Positions 44,712 through 55,800 of a stretch of DNA of 64,000 nt are shown here, piece after piece. Below the pieces are notes generated by a model. That model saw only the letters and a list, made by a program, of their open reading frames with translations, made no database searches and was not told the origin of the DNA. A program made the translations under genes and the position numbers. Position 1 is the first letter of the stretch, and each line of letters starts with the position of its first letter. This stretch comes from Eleftheria terrae (GTDB lineage Bacteria; Pseudomonadota; Gammaproteobacteria; Burkholderiales; Burkholderiaceae_C). Where the stretch lies: contig NZ_CP106951.1 of NCBI RefSeq assembly GCF_030419005.1, positions 372,001 to 436,000 of the forward strand. Reading direction: 5' to 3'.

Positions 44712-46727
44712 TCAGGCGGCGAGCTGCTCGATCTGCTCCGACAACTCCAGCCAGCGCGCTTCCAGGCGTTCGGTCTCGTCGGCGATGGCCTTCAGGCGCT
44801 GGCCATGCGCGGCGAGCTGGGACGGTGGCAGCGTGCCGGTGGCCAGGGCCGCTTCGAGTTCGGCCTTCTCGGTGGCGAGGGCCGCCATGCGCTGCTCCAC
44901 CTGGCCCAGCTCCTTCTTCAGGGGCTTGGCCTGTTCGGCCAGCCGCTGGCGAGCCTGCGCCTGGGCCTTGCGGTCGTCGCGGCGGTTGGCGCCGGCAGCG
45001 GCTCCGGCCGGCTCGGCAGCCACCGCAGCGGCAGCCGGTGAAGGGGCGGTCGCTGAAGGCGCCGTCGCTGCAGAGGGGGACGCCGCGGGTGCAGCCGCCG
45101 CCGCGGTGGCTGCTTCCCGCTGCAGCTTGGCTTGCTCCAGCAGCCAGCGTTGGTAGTCGTCCAGGTCGCCGTCGAAGGGGCCGACGCCGCCACGGGTCAC
45201 CAGCCAGAACTCGTCGCACACCTCACGCAGCAGCGCGCGGTCGTGGCTCACCAGCATCACCGTGCCCTCGAACTCGTTGAGCGCCATGCTCAGCGCCTCG
45301 CGGGTGTTGAGGTCCAGGTGGTTGGTCGGCTCGTCCATCAGCAACAGGTTGGGGCGCTGCCACACCAGCATGGCCAGCACCAGGCGGGCCTTCTCGCCGC
45401 CGCTCATGGTGCCCACCGCCTGGTTGACCATCTCGGCCACGAAGCGGAAGCGGCCAAGGAAGTCACGCAGCTCCTGTTCTCGCCCGGCGGGGCCGACGTC
45501 GCGCGCGAGCCGGATCATGTGCTGCAGTGGCGATTCGTCGGCCCGCAGCACGTCCATTTCCTGCTGCGCGAAGTAGCCGATGGCCAGGCCCTTGCCTTCG
45601 GTGATCTGGCCTGCGATGGGCGGCTGCATGCGTGCGATGGTCTTCACCAGCGTGGACTTGCCCTGGCCGTTGGCGCCCAGGATGCCGATGCGCTGGCCGG
45701 CCAGCACCGAGCGGTCGATGTTGCGCACGATGGTGGTTTCGGCGCCGGTCTCGGCATCGCGGTAGCCGCAGGACACCCGGTCGAGCGCGAGCATCGGGTT
45801 GGGCAGGCTGAGCGGCTCGCGGAACTCGAAGCTGAAGTCGGCCGCGGTGAGCACCGGCGCCAGCTTCTCCATGCGCTCCAGCGCCTTGACGCGGCTCTGC
45901 GCCTGCTTGGCCTTGCTGGCCTTGGCCTTGAAACGGTCGATGAAGCGGGTCAGCTGGGCCATGCGTTCCTGCTGCCGCTCGAAGGCCGACTGCTGTTGCA
46001 GCATGCGCTCGGCGCGCATCTGCTCGAAGGCGGTGTAGTTGCCGGTGTAGCGGGTCAGCTGGGCGTTGTCGAGGTGCAGCGTGACGCGGGTGATGGCGTC
46101 GAGGAACTCGCGGTCGTGGCTGATCACGAGCATGGTGCCCTCGAAGCGCTTGAGCCAGCTTTCGAGCCAGACCAGGGCGTCGAGGTCCAGGTGGTTGGTG
46201 GGTTCGTCCAGCAGCAGCAGGTCGGCGGGACACATCAGCGCGCGCGCCAGCTGCAGCCGCATGCGCCAGCCGCCCGAGAAGCTGTTGACCGGCGCGTGCA
46301 GCTGGGCCGGCTGGAAGCCCAGGCCCATCAGCAGCGCCTGCGCACGCGAGGTGGCGTCGAAGCCACCCGCCTCGTCGATCAGCTGGTAGGCCTCGCCGAT
46401 GGCATGGCCGTCTTCGCTGGCTTCGGCCTGGGCGAGGGCGGCGCGGGCCTCCAGCAGCCGGGTGTCGCCCTGCAGCACGAAGTCGGTGGCCGAGTCCTCG
46501 GTCTCGGGCATCGACTGCACCACCTCGGCCACGCGCCAGCGCGCGGGGATCTCGGCATCGCCGCTGTCGGCCTGCAGCTTGTTGGTGAGCAGCGCGAACA
46601 AGGAAGACTTGCCGGCGCCGTTGCGGCCCACCAAGCTGGCCTTCTCGCCCGGATGCAGGGTGACGCTGGCGTCCTGCAGCACGACCTTGGTGCCGCGCCG
46701 CAGGGTGAGGTTCTTGAGGGTGATCAT
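44712..46727 (-). CDS. ABC-F family ATPase (YheS-like)
   Basis: Soluble duplicated ATPase of the ABC-F group; such proteins act on ribosomes. 671 residues. NBD1: GRNGAGKSSLFALL, FSGGWRMRLQLARAL, LLLLDEPTNHLDLDA. NBD2: GANGQGKSTLVKT, MSGGEKARLVLAML, LLLMDEPTNHLDLNT. Between them is the arm/P-site linker (ERMLQQQSAFERQQERM). An Ala/Pro/Ser-rich stretch (about residues 535-580) precedes a C-terminal coiled coil (KKELGQVEQRMAALATEKAEL). The YheS assignment is by overall layout. Its ATG overlaps the prmB stop by 4 bp. Confidence 0.9.
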   Translation of the reverse strand: MITLKNLTLRRGTKVVLQDASVTLHPGEKASLVGRNGAGKSSLFALLTNKLQADSGDAEIPARWRVAEVVQSMPETEDSATDFVLQGDTRLLEARAALAQAEASEDGHAIGEAYQLIDEAGGFDATSRAQALLMGLGFQPAQLHAPVNSFSGGWRMRLQLARALMCPADLLLLDEPTNHLDLDALVWLESWLKRFEGTMLVISHDREFLDAITRVTLHLDNAQLTRYTGNYTAFEQMRAERMLQQQSAFERQQERMAQLTRFIDRFKAKASKAKQAQSRVKALERMEKLAPVLTAADFSFEFREPLSLPNPMLALDRVSCGYRDAETGAETTIVRNIDRSVLAGQRIGILGANGQGKSTLVKTIARMQPPIAGQITEGKGLAIGYFAQQEMDVLRADESPLQHMIRLARDVGPAGREQELRDFLGRFRFVAEMVNQAVGTMSGGEKARLVLAMLVWQRPNLLLMDEPTNHLDLNTREALSMALNEFEGTVMLVSHDRALLREVCDEFWLVTRGGVGPFDGDLDDYQRWLLEQAKLQREAATAAAAAPAASPSAATAPSATAPSPAAAAVAAEPAGAAAGANRRDDRKAQAQARQRLAEQAKPLKKELGQVEQRMAALATEKAELEAALATGTLPPSQLAAHGQRLKAIADETERLEARWLELSEQIEQLAA

Positions 46728-47611
46728 GGGCTCTGAGCTTCCAGCAGGGCGGTGCGGGTCACGAGCAGCACCTGGTCTTCACCGGCGCTGGTCTCCAGCC
46801 ACACCACCTCCAGCCGCGGAAAGGCGGCTTCGAAATGATGACGTTCATTGCCGATCTCCAGTACCAGCACGGCGTCGTCGCTCATGCGGGCGGGGGCCTC
46901 GGCCAGCAGGCGGCGCACCAGGTCCATGCCATCGCTGCCACCGGCCAGCGCCAGCGCCGGCTCCGCGCCGTACTCGGCCGGCAGGCTGGCCATGGTGATG
47001 GCGTTGACATAGGGCGGGTTGCACAAGATCAGGTCGTAGGGCCCGGCCAGCGGGCCCTGCGGTGCGCCGAGCAGGTCGCTGTGGTGCAGCGTGATGCGCC
47101 CGGCCAGCTGGTGCCTGTCGACATTGATGCGGGCCACGGCCAGCGCGTCCTCGGAGAGGTCGGCCGCGTCCACGCTGACGTCGGGATAGGTCATCGCGGC
47201 CAGCACGGCCAGGCTGCCGTTGCCGGTGCACAGGTCGAGCACCCGGCGCGTGCGCTCGGACAGCCAGGGGTCGATGCTGGCGTCGGCCAGCAGCTCGGCA
47301 ATGAAGGAGCGCGGCACGATGCAGCGCTCGTCCACATAGAAGGGCACGCCCTGCAGCCAGGCTTCCCGCGTCAGGTAGGCGGCCGGCTTGCGGGTGGCGA
47401 TGCGCTGGGCGATGAGGGCGTCGACGCGGGCCTCGTCCTGCGGGGGCACCGGGCGGTCGGCCACCAGGTCGAGTTCGTCCAGCGGCAGCGACAGGCTCCA
47501 CAAGGTCAGCCAGGCGGCTTCGTCGAAGGCGTTGGCGGTGCCGTGCCCAAACGAAACGCCCGCCTGTTCGAGGCGGGCGCTGCTGCGCTCGATGAGTTCG
47601 AGTAGCGTCAT
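46724..47611 (-). CDS. prmB: 50S ribosomal protein L3 glutamine methyltransferase PrmB
   Basis: SAM-dependent N5-methylation of a glutamine in ribosomal protein L3. 295 residues from ATG 47611. N-terminal helical domain ([20 protein letters not shown]), then the methyltransferase with SAM motif [14 protein letters not shown] (about 123-136) and the glutamine-binding NPPY at 198-201 ([14 protein letters not shown]). The [17 protein letters not shown] stretch is characteristic of PrmB rather than PrmC. It overlaps dapE and the ABC-F gene by ATGA at both ends. Confidence 0.95.
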   Translation of the reverse strand: MTLLELIERSSARLEQAGVSFGHGTANAFDEAAWLTLWSLSLPLDELDLVADRPVPPQDEARVDALIAQRIATRKPAAYLTREAWLQGVPFYVDERCIVPRSFIAELLADASIDPWLSERTRRVLDLCTGNGSLAVLAAMTYPDVSVDAADLSEDALAVARINVDRHQLAGRITLHHSDLLGAPQGPLAGPYDLILCNPPYVNAITMASLPAEYGAEPALALAGGSDGMDLVRRLLAEAPARMSDDAVLVLEIGNERHHFEAAFPRLEVVWLETSAGEDQVLLVTRTALLEAQSP

Positions 47612-48759
47612 GCGATGAGGCCTTCCAGCGTCTTGCGGTAGATGTTCTTCAGCGGCTCGATGCACGCCACCTCGACATGCTCGTCGATCTTGTGGATGGT
47701 GGCATTGGGCGGGCCGAACTCGATGACCTGCGGGCAGATGCGCGCGATGAAGCGGCCGTCCGAGGTGCCGCCGGTGGTGGACAGCTCGGCCCGCAGCCCG
47801 GTTTCGCTCGCAATGGCGGCCAGCAGCGCCTCGCTCAGGGCGCCCGGCTCGGTGAGGAAGGGCCGGCCGCCCAGGGTCCAGTCGAGCCGGTAGTCCAGGC
47901 CGTGCCGGTCCAGCACGGCCTGCAGCCGCGCCTGCAGCGCCTCGGGGGTGGAGGCGGTGGCATAGCGGAAGTTGAAGTCCACCACCATCTCTCCCGGGAT
48001 CACGTTGGTGGCGCCGGTGCCCGCATGCAGGTTGGAGATTTGCCAGCTGGTGGGCGGGAAGAAGGCATTGCCCTGGTCCCATTCGATGGCCGTCAGCTCC
48101 GCCAGTGCGGCGGCTGCCAGGTGGATCGGGTTGCGCGCCAGCTGCGGGTAGGCGATGTGGCCCTGCACGCCCTTGACCACCAGGCGGCCGGAGAGCGAGC
48201 CGCGGCGGCCGTTCTTCACCACGTCGCCCAGGCGGTCCACCGAGGTGGGCTCGCCGACGATGCAGTAGTCGAGCCGCTCGCCCCGCTCGTCCAGCCATTC
48301 ACAGACCTTCACGGTGCCGTCGCGCGCCGGGCCTTCCTCGTCGCTGGTGAAGAGCACCGCGATGGAGCCCCGGTGGCCCGGGTGGGCGGCAACGAATTCC
48401 TCGATGGCCACCACCATGGCCGCCAGCGAGCATTTCATGTCGGCGCTGCCACGGCCGTAGAGCTTGCCGTCGCGGTGGGTGGGCAGGAAGGGGTCGCTGT
48501 GCCACTGCTCCAGCGGGCCGGTGGGCACCACGTCGGTGTGGCCGGCGAACACGAGCGTGGCGGCGTCGGCGCCGGCGCTGCCGGCGCGCTTGGCCCACAG
48601 GTTGGTGACGCGGAAGCTCTCAGGGCCGCTGATGAGGGTTTCGCAGGCGAAGCCGAGCGCTTCCAGGCGGCTGCGGATCAGGGCCTGGCAGCCGGCGTCG
48701 TCGGGGGTGACGGAGCGGCGGGCGATCAGTGCTTCGGCCAGTTGCAGGGTGGCGGACAT
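47608..48759 (-). CDS. dapE: Succinyl-diaminopimelate desuccinylase
   Basis: Zn-dependent hydrolysis of N-succinyl-LL-DAP to LL-DAP in lysine and murein synthesis. 383 residues from ATG 48759. Metallopeptidase M20 ligands: [30 protein letters not shown] and later GTSDGRFI and VIEFGP. The dimerisation lid lies between ([18 protein letters not shown]). It is placed 14 bp after pilU and overlaps prmB. The longer upstream frame runs through the pilU tail and is not used. Confidence 0.97.
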   Translation of the reverse strand: MSATLQLAEALIARRSVTPDDAGCQALIRSRLEALGFACETLISGPESFRVTNLWAKRAGSAGADAATLVFAGHTDVVPTGPLEQWHSDPFLPTHRDGKLYGRGSADMKCSLAAMVVAIEEFVAAHPGHRGSIAVLFTSDEEGPARDGTVKVCEWLDERGERLDYCIVGEPTSVDRLGDVVKNGRRGSLSGRLVVKGVQGHIAYPQLARNPIHLAAAALAELTAIEWDQGNAFFPPTSWQISNLHAGTGATNVIPGEMVVDFNFRYATASTPEALQARLQAVLDRHGLDYRLDWTLGGRPFLTEPGALSEALLAAIASETGLRAELSTTGGTSDGRFIARICPQVIEFGPPNATIHKIDEHVEVACIEPLKNIYRKTLEGLIA

Positions 48760-48773
48760 CGGCGGCGGCGTCC

Positions 48774-49982
48774 TCAACGGATGGTGCCGAAGCCGGTGGT
48801 GCCGAAGCCCGTCGTGCCGAAGCCGCTCGGGCGCTCCTCGCGCACGTCGAGCGTGATCTCGGTGAAGGAGGGGCCGTCGTCCTCTTCCTTCTTGGGCGCC
48901 GCCTTGGACTGGGCGGTGGTGTCGTTCTGCAGCCGCCACATCAGGTTGGTGGGCGAGTCGGCGTAGAGCAGGCCTTCCTCCCGGGTGACGCGGCCGGTGT
49001 TGATCAGGCGGGCAATGTCGGTCTCGAAGGTCTGGGAGCCTTCGGCCATCGACTTCTCGACCGCTTCCTTCACGCCGGTGAAGTCGCCTTTCTCGATCAG
49101 CTCGGACACCAGCTTGGTATTGAGCAGCACTTCCACCGCCGGCACCCGCCCGCCACTGACGGACTTCAGCAGGCGCTGCGAGACCACCGCCTTCAGGCCG
49201 GACGCGAGGTCGGACATCAGCGCTGGGCGGGCTTCCGGCGTGTAGAAGGACAGGATCCGGCCCATCGCGTGGTAGCTGTTGTTGGCGTGCATGGTCGCCA
49301 GCACCAGGTGGCCCGACAGGGCATAGGACAAGGCAGCCGTCATCGTCTCGCGGTCGCGGATCTCGCCGATCAGGATGCAGTCCGGCGCCTGGCGCAGCGC
49401 GTTCTTCAGCCCCACCTGCAGCGACTGGGTGTCGCGCCCCACCTCGCGCTGGTTGATGACCGACTTCTTGTTGGTGAACAGGAATTCGATCGGGTCTTCG
49501 ATGGTGAGGATGTGGCCCGACACGAGCTGGTTGCGGTGCTCCAGCATGGCCGCCAGCGTGGTGCTCTTGCCGGTGCCGGTGGCGCCCACCATCAGGATCA
49601 GGCCGCGCTTCTCCATCACCAGGCTGCTCAGCACATCGGGCACGTTGAGGCTGTCGAGGGCCGGGATCTCGCTGGGGATGCAGCGGAACACCGCCGCCAC
49701 CGAGCCGCGCTGCTTGAAGGCGCTGAGGCGGTAGCTGGCCACGCCGGGCAGCACCAGGCCGATGTTGAGTTCACCCGTCTCGTCCAGCTCTTCGAGCTGG
49801 GTGGGGGTGAGCAGCTCGGCCAGCAGCTGGCGCGGCTGCGAAGGCATCAGCGGCTGGTCGCTGACCTGCAGGATCTGCCCATGGATCTTGATGAGGATGG
49901 GCGTCTTGGCCGACAAATAGACGTCGGACGCCTTCTTCTCGGCCATCAGGCGCAGCACGCGCTCCATGTTTCCACCGCTCAT
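48774..49982 (-). CDS. pilU: Type IV pilus retraction ATPase PilU
   Basis: Hexameric secretion-type ATPase assisting PilT in pilus retraction. 402 residues from ATG 49982 with GAGGGGGAAG upstream. Motifs: Walker A GATGTGKS (133-140), Asp box [10 protein letters not shown], Walker [14 protein letters not shown], His box [10 protein letters not shown]. PilU-like features are the [19 protein letters not shown] start and the C-terminal phrase [12 protein letters not shown]. The very end carries three GFGTT-like copies ([16 protein letters not shown]) encoded by a 15-bp tandem repeat. It sits between dapD and dapE, far from any other pil gene in the window. Confidence 0.93.
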   Translation of the reverse strand: MSGGNMERVLRLMAEKKASDVYLSAKTPILIKIHGQILQVSDQPLMPSQPRQLLAELLTPTQLEELDETGELNIGLVLPGVASYRLSAFKQRGSVAAVFRCIPSEIPALDSLNVPDVLSSLVMEKRGLILMVGATGTGKSTTLAAMLEHRNQLVSGHILTIEDPIEFLFTNKKSVINQREVGRDTQSLQVGLKNALRQAPDCILIGEIRDRETMTAALSYALSGHLVLATMHANNSYHAMGRILSFYTPEARPALMSDLASGLKAVVSQRLLKSVSGGRVPAVEVLLNTKLVSELIEKGDFTGVKEAVEKSMAEGSQTFETDIARLINTGRVTREEGLLYADSPTNLMWRLQNDTTAQSKAAPKKEEDDGPSFTEITLDVREERPSGFGTTGFGTTGFGTIR

Positions 49983-50056
49983 CGCTTCCCCCTCGCTGTA
50001 TGCCTTCGTTGTGTGCCGCAGTTGTTCGCTGCAGTTGCGTGCGTCGTTTGCCGCGC

Positions 50057-50878
50057 TCAGGCGCGCAGCAACTCGTTGATGCTGGTCTTCGAGCGCGTCT
50101 GCGCGTCCACGCGCTTGACGATCACCGCGCAGTACAGGCTGTACTTGCCGCCGTCGCGCGGCAGCGAGCCGCTGATGACCACCGAGCCGGCCGGCACGCG
50201 GCCGTAGCTGGTCTCGCCGGTGGCGCGGTCGTAGATCGGGGTGCTCTGGCCGATGTACACGCCCATCGAGATGACCGAGTTCTCCTCGACGATGACGCCT
50301 TCGACGATCTCGGAGCGGGCGCCGATGAAGCAGTTGTCCTCGATGATGGTCGGGTTGGCCTGCAGCGGCTCCAGCACGCCGCCAATGCCGACGCCGCCGG
50401 ACAGGTGCACGTTCTTGCCGATCTGCGCGCAGGAGCCGACGGTGGCCCAGGTGTCCACCATCGTGCCCTCGTCCACATAGGCGCCGATGTTCACGTAGGA
50501 GGGCATCAGCACGACGTTCTTGGCGATGTAGCTGCCGTGGCGGGCCACCGCCGGCGGCACCACGCGCACGCCGGTGGCGCGCATCTCGTCTTCGCTCAGG
50601 TCGGAGAACTTGGTCTGCACCTTGTCGAAGAAGGCCAGCTCGCCGGCGCGCATCGCGGCATTGTCGTTGAGGCGGAAGCTCAGCAGCACCGCCTTCTTGA
50701 CCCACTGGTTCACCACCCAGCTGCCGTCGATCTTCTGCGCCACGCGCAGGCGGCCGGCATTCAGCTCGTCCACCACCTGCTTGACGGTGGCGCGCACCTC
50801 GGTCGGGGCCGCCTTGGGCGACAGGTTGGCGCGATCGTCCCAGGCCTGGTTGATGAGGGCTTCGATGTGTTGGGTCAT
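50057..50878 (-). CDS. dapD: Tetrahydrodipicolinate N-succinyltransferase
   Basis: Succinylates tetrahydrodipicolinate in the succinylase branch of DAP synthesis. 273 residues. N-terminal helical part ([17 protein letters not shown]), then a left-handed beta-helix of hexapeptide repeats ([40 protein letters not shown]) and the C-terminal [15 protein letters not shown]. Complete length. It lies 22 bp after dapC, the transaminase for its product. Confidence 0.97.
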   Translation of the reverse strand: MTQHIEALINQAWDDRANLSPKAAPTEVRATVKQVVDELNAGRLRVAQKIDGSWVVNQWVKKAVLLSFRLNDNAAMRAGELAFFDKVQTKFSDLSEDEMRATGVRVVPPAVARHGSYIAKNVVLMPSYVNIGAYVDEGTMVDTWATVGSCAQIGKNVHLSGGVGIGGVLEPLQANPTIIEDNCFIGARSEIVEGVIVEENSVISMGVYIGQSTPIYDRATGETSYGRVPAGSVVISGSLPRDGGKYSLYCAVIVKRVDAQTRSKTSINELLRA

Positions 50879-50900
50879 GACAAAAAACTCTGCGGGTCGG

Positions 50901-52115
50901 TCAGGAGAGAGAGCGGACGTAGGCCACGATGCGTTCGGCCGCCTCGACGCATTCGTCGACGTCGGCCACCAGCGCCATGCGGATGCGCCCGGCGCCGGGA
51001 TTGACGCCGTTCGCCTCGCGGGCGAGGAAGCTGCCGGGCAAAACCGTCACATTGTATTGAGCCAGCAGGCCGCGCGCGAACGCGTGGTCGGCCGTCTCGC
51101 CGGTGCCGGGCACGCGGGCCCAGAGGTAGAAGCCGGCGTCGGGCAACTGCACGTCGAGCACCTCGGCGAGCATAGGCGTGACGCGGGCAAACTTGCTGCG
51201 GTATTTCTCACGGTTGTCGACGACGTGCTGCTCGTCGTTCCAGGCCGCGATGCTGGCCTGCTGCACCAGCGGGCTCATCGCGCTGCCGTGATAGGTGCGG
51301 TAGAGCAGGAAGGCCTTGATGAGCGCCGCGTCACCGGCCACGAAGCCCGAGCGCATGCCGGGCACGTTGGAGCGCTTGGACAGGCTGGTGAAGGCGATCA
51401 GGCGGCGGAAGTCGCTGCGGCCCAGCCGGGCGGCCGCTTCCAGCCCGCCCAGCGGCGGCTCGTCGCGGAAGTAGATCTCGGAATAGCACTCGTCCGAGGC
51501 GATCACGAAGCCGTAGCGGTCGCTCAGCTCGAACAGGCGCTGCCATTCGTCGAGGCCCATCACCGCGCCGGTGGGGTTGCCGGGCGAGCAGACGTACAGC
51601 AGCTGCGTGGCGGCCCAGGTGGCTTCGGGGATGCTCGCCAGGTCGGGCGCGAAGTTGCGCGCCGGGTCGCTGTTGGCGTAGACCACGCGGGCGCCGGCCA
51701 GCAGGGCCGCGCCTTCGTAGATCTGGTAGAAGGGGTTGGGGCAGACCACCACCGGGCCGCCCTGGTCGCGGTGGCGGGTGGGGTCGATGACGGTCTGGGC
51801 AAAGGCAAACAAGGCCTCCCGCGAGCCATTGACCGGCAGCACCTGCGTGGCCGCATCCACCGTGATGCCGTAGCGGCGCGCCAGCCAGCCGCTCATGGCT
51901 TCGCGCAGGCGGGCCTCGCCGGCGGTGGCGGGGTAGCTCGCCAGGCCGCCCATCGCGTCGCGCAGCGCCGCGGTGATCAGCTCCGGCGTCGGGTGTTTCG
52001 GTTCACCGATGCCCAGGCTGATGGGCTGCAGGGCCGCATTGGGCTGGATGTCGTGGGTGAGTTGGCGCAGCCGCTCGAAGGGATAGGGCTGCAGGCGGGA
52101 CAGCAGGGGATTCAT
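50901..52115 (-). CDS. dapC: Succinyldiaminopimelate transaminase
   Basis: PLP aminotransferase converting N-succinyl-2-amino-6-oxopimelate to N-succinyl-LL-DAP. 404 residues of class I fold: [55 protein letters not shown] and the PLP lysine in [20 protein letters not shown]. Beginning of the minus-strand dap run (dapC-dapD-pilU-dapE-prmB). A GATAAT box lies 7 bases before its ATG, with no ribosome-binding site. The context makes DapC the natural call among similar aminotransferases. Confidence 0.93.
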   Translation of the reverse strand: MNPLLSRLQPYPFERLRQLTHDIQPNAALQPISLGIGEPKHPTPELITAALRDAMGGLASYPATAGEARLREAMSGWLARRYGITVDAATQVLPVNGSREALFAFAQTVIDPTRHRDQGGPVVVCPNPFYQIYEGAALLAGARVVYANSDPARNFAPDLASIPEATWAATQLLYVCSPGNPTGAVMGLDEWQRLFELSDRYGFVIASDECYSEIYFRDEPPLGGLEAAARLGRSDFRRLIAFTSLSKRSNVPGMRSGFVAGDAALIKAFLLYRTYHGSAMSPLVQQASIAAWNDEQHVVDNREKYRSKFARVTPMLAEVLDVQLPDAGFYLWARVPGTGETADHAFARGLLAQYNVTVLPGSFLAREANGVNPGAGRIRMALVADVDECVEAAERIVAYVRSLS

Positions 52116-52122
52116 CCGCCGG

Positions 52123-52128
52123 ATTATC
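52123..52128 (-). promoter_or_regulatory. -10 box of dapC, leaderless architecture
   Basis: Minus-strand GATAAT is separated by 7 bases from the dapC ATG at 52115, in the 27-bp gap after queF. The same GATAAT with a 6-base gap precedes smpB. Confidence 0.55.
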
Positions 52129-52142
52129 CCCGGCCGGCGGCC

Positions 52143-52679
52143 TCAGCGCAGCATGCCGGACTCGGCCTCGTGCTGGGGCAGCTGCACCAGCGGCTGCGGT
52201 TCCCAGCCGGGCAGGCGGTGCTCGGCCACCACGTTGGTGTAGATGCCACCCCGCACGTACCACTTGGCGACGATGCGCGCATAGCGCGGGCGGATGGTCT
52301 TGACGATGTCGTCCAGGATGTCGTTGGTGACCTTCTCGTGGAAGGCGCCCTCGTTGCGGAAGCTCCACATGTACATCTTCAGGCTCTTCAGCTCGATGCA
52401 GAGCTGGTCGGCGATGTAGTCGATGGTGAAGTGCGCGAAGTCGGGCTGGCCGGTCAGCGGGCAATGGCAGGTGAACTCCGGGATCTGGAACTGGATCACG
52501 TAGTCGCGCTGCGGCGCCGGGTTGTCGAACACATGCAGCTCTTTGGACGGGGCCGACGGCGGGTTGGGCGGCATCGGGCGCTGCTGCGGCGCGGGCGTAC
52601 CGGCTTCGAGCGCGGCAGCGGCTTTCGCGGCAGCCTTGGCGGAGTCTTTGGAGCTGGTCTTGGCGGCTTTCTTGGACAT
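52143..52679 (-). CDS. queF: NADPH-dependent 7-cyano-7-deazaguanine reductase QueF (type I)
   Basis: Reduces preQ0 to preQ1 in queuosine synthesis. 178 residues, the short unimodular type. The catalytic motif [16 protein letters not shown] gives nucleophile Cys73 and Asp80, and the substrate-binding segment is [20 protein letters not shown]. The first 45 residues are an added Lys/Ala-rich then Pro-rich tail ([20 protein letters not shown]) not needed for catalysis. It is divergent from smc; no preQ1 riboswitch is recognisable upstream. Confidence 0.96.
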   Translation of the reverse strand: MSKKAAKTSSKDSAKAAAKAAAALEAGTPAPQQRPMPPNPPSAPSKELHVFDNPAPQRDYVIQFQIPEFTCHCPLTGQPDFAHFTIDYIADQLCIELKSLKMYMWSFRNEGAFHEKVTNDILDDIVKTIRPRYARIVAKWYVRGGIYTNVVAEHRLPGWEPQPLVQLPQHEAESGMLR

Positions 52680-52710
52680 GAGGGAGCTTCTGTTCTAGAT
52701 AGAGGCCGAT

Positions 52711-52759
52711 GGTATCATCCCGCCTCGGTTGAGCCTCGCCGGGATACCGGAATCCCGAG
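52711..52759 (+). promoter_or_regulatory. Inverted repeats in the queF-smc gap
   Basis: GGTAT-CAT-CCCG (52711-52722) can pair with CGGG-ATACC (52740-52748). Alternatively GGGAT (52741-52745) pairs with ATCCC (52752-52756), with flanking CTC/GAG. The two pairings compete for the same bases. A possible smc -10 (TATCAT, 52713-52718) overlaps the first arm, so these may be operator or leader structures. Confidence 0.4.
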
Positions 52760-52827
52760 GAAAATCAAACACTTATGAAAGCCGCCCGAGGCCCGGGCGG
52801 CCTGCATCCGACCGGCTCCCGCCATTC

Positions 52828-55800
52828 ATGCGCCTGAATTCCATCAAGCTGTCCGGCTTCAAGTCGTTTGCCGAGCCGACCCATTTCCAGCTGCCAGGGC
52901 AACTGGTCGGCGTGGTGGGGCCCAACGGCTGTGGCAAGTCCAACATCATGGATGCGGTGCGCTGGGTGCTGGGCGAGTCCAAGGCCTCGGAGCTGCGCGG
53001 CGAGTCCATGCAGGACGTGATCTTCAACGGCTCGGGCAACCGCAAGCCGTCGAGCCGGGCCAGCGTGGAGCTGGTCTTCAGCAACGAGGACGCGCGGGCC
53101 GGCGGGCAGTGGAACCAGTTCGCCGAGATCGCCGTGAAGCGCGTGCTGACGCGCGACGGCACGTCCAGCTACTTCATCAACAACCAGCCGGTGCGCAGGC
53201 GCGACGTGCAGGACGTCTTCCTCGGCACCGGCCTGGGCCCGCGGGCCTACGCCATCATCGGCCAGGGCACCATCAGCCGCATCATCGAGTCCAAGCCCGA
53301 GGAACTGCGCATGTTCCTCGAAGAGGCGGCCGGCGTCTCCAAGTACAAGGAACGCCGGCGCGAGACCGAGAACCGGCTGAAGGACACGCGCGAGAATCTG
53401 ACCCGGGTCGAGGACATCCTGCGCGAGCTGAACGCCAACCTGGAGAAGCTCGAACGCCAGGCCGAGGTTGCCGCGCGCTACCGCCACCTGCAGGAGCAGG
53501 GCACGCTGAAGCTGCACCAGCTGTGGTTCCTGAAGCACCGCGATGCCGCCAGCGAGGAAGAGCGGGTGCGCAAGGAGGTGCTGGAGGCCACCAATGCGCT
53601 CGAGTCGCGGCTGGCCGAGCTGCGCCATGTGGAGGCCGAGCTGGAGACCATCCGGCAGGCCCACTACCAGGCCAGCGACGAGCTGCATGCCGCCCAGGGC
53701 GCGCTGGCCGAGGCCAGCCTGGAGGTGAGCCGGCTGGAGGAGCGCATTCGCTACGTGGTCGAAGGCCGGCAGCGGGTGCAGCAGCGCCTGGCCGAGTTGC
53801 GCGCCCAGAACGAGCAGTGGGCCGCGCGGCGGGCGCAGGCCGAGGCCGAGCTGGAGACCATCGCCGAGCAGATCGCGGTGGCCGAGGAGCGCTCCGAGAT
53901 CCTCGCCGCCCAGGCGGAGGAAGAGTCGGCCAACCTGCCCAACCATGACGATGCGGTGCGGGCTGCCAGCCAGAAGGCCAACCAGCAGCGCACGGTGGCG
54001 GCCGGCGTGCAGCAGCAGATCCAGTTGCTGGCGGCCGAGTCGCGCAGCGTGGATGAGCAGTCGCGCCAGTTCAACCTGCGCCGCGAGCGGCTGGTGACCG
54101 AGAGCAAGGGCCTGGCGGCGCCGGACGAAGGCCGGCTGGCCGAGCTGAGCCGGCAGCACGAGCAGGCCTCGGAGGCGCAGGCCATTGCCGAGGAACGCCT
54201 GCACGAGCTGACCGAGCAGGTGCCCCAGCTCGACGATGACCGCCGCCGCAAGCAGGAGCAGGTCAATGCCGAGTCGGCCAAGCAGGCCGACCTGGCAGCG
54301 CGGCTCGAAGCGCTGCGCGCATTGCAGGAGAAGGTGCAGACCGAAGGCAAGCTCAAGCCCTGGCTGGCCAAGCACGGGCTGGAAGGCCTGCAGGGCCTGT
54401 GGACCCGCGTGCACATCGAGCCCGGCTGGGAAACCGCGCTGGAGTCGGCGCTGCGCGAGCGGATGAACGCGCTGGAGGTGGGCCGCATCGACACCGTGCG
54501 CGCCTTCGCTGGCGACCCGCCGCCGGCCAAGCTGGCCTTCTACACGCCGCCCGCCGCCGGCATCACCAACAGCCACCAGACGCTGGCCCGGCTGTCCGAG
54601 ATGCTGCGGCTGGGTGACGCCGGGCTGAAGGCGCTGCTCAACGACTGGCTGGAAGGCGTCTACACCGCCGCCTCGCTGGAGCAGGCACTGGCCGAGCGCG
54701 GCAAGCTCACGCATGGCGAGGTCATCATGACCCGCGAAGGCCATGCGGTGTCGCAGTTCGCGGTGAGCTTCTATGCGCCTGATTCGGAGCAGGCCGGCAT
54801 GCTGCAGCGGGCCCAGGAGATCGAGAACCTGGAACGCCAGGTGAGGGCGCAGGCGCTCATCGCCGAAGACTCGCGCACGGCCCTGGTGCGTGCCGAAGCC
54901 GCCTATACCGACGCCTCGCAACGGCTGGCCGCGGCTCGCCGCGAGGCGGCCGAGCTGCAGGGGCGCAACCACCAGCTGCAGGTCGAGGTGCTGAGGCTCA
55001 CGCAGCAGGCCGAGCAGGCCGGCGCGCGCCGCGGCCAGATCCAGGAAGAGCTGAGCGAGATCGACGCCCAGCTGGAAGAGCTGAACGAGCGCCGCGCCAC
55101 CGGCGAGGCCCGCTTCGAGGAACTCGACCTGGCCCTGGCGACCGAGCAGGAGCGCCATGCCGAGCTGGAGGAGGCGGTGATCCAGGCCGAGCGCCGGCTG
55201 GCGCAGGCCCGCGAGCAGCTGCGCTCGCTGGAGCGCGAGGCGCAGGAGGCACAGTTCTCGGCCCGCGCCCTGGCCGCGCGCCGCGGCGAGCTGCAGCGCT
55301 CGATCGAGACCGCGGCCCAGCAGATCGCCACCAACGAGCAGAGCGCCGCACAGCTGCAGTCGGAGCTGGACAGCTTCAACGACCAGGCGGCGCAGGCCGG
55401 GCTGCAGGAGGCGCTGGCGCTGAAGATGGAGCGCGAGGTGGCGCTCGCCGCCAAGCGCAGCGAGTACGACGATCTCTCGCTGCGGCTGCGCCGGGCCGAG
55501 GAGCAACGCATGGAGTTCGAGCGCAGCCAGCAGCCGCTGCGCGATCGCATCACCAAGCTGCAGCTGGAGCAGCAGGCCGCGTCGCTCGGTGGCGCGCAGT
55601 TCATGGAGCAGCTGACGGCCGCCGGGGTGGACCTGGAGGCGCTGGCGCGCAGCATCGAGGACGGCGGCGTCAAGCTCTACGGCCTGCAAGGCGAGATCGA
55701 TCGCATCAACCGCGACATCGCTGCGCTTGGCGCCGTCAACCTTGCGGCGCTCGACGAGCTGACCGCCGCGCGCGAGCGCAAGAGCTTCCTCGATGCGCAG

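Noticed and set aside
52680..52740. preQ1 riboswitch upstream of queF
   Set aside because: No A-rich tail or conserved loop pattern of preQ1-I or -II; the only structure is the GC-rich inverted repeat shared with smc.
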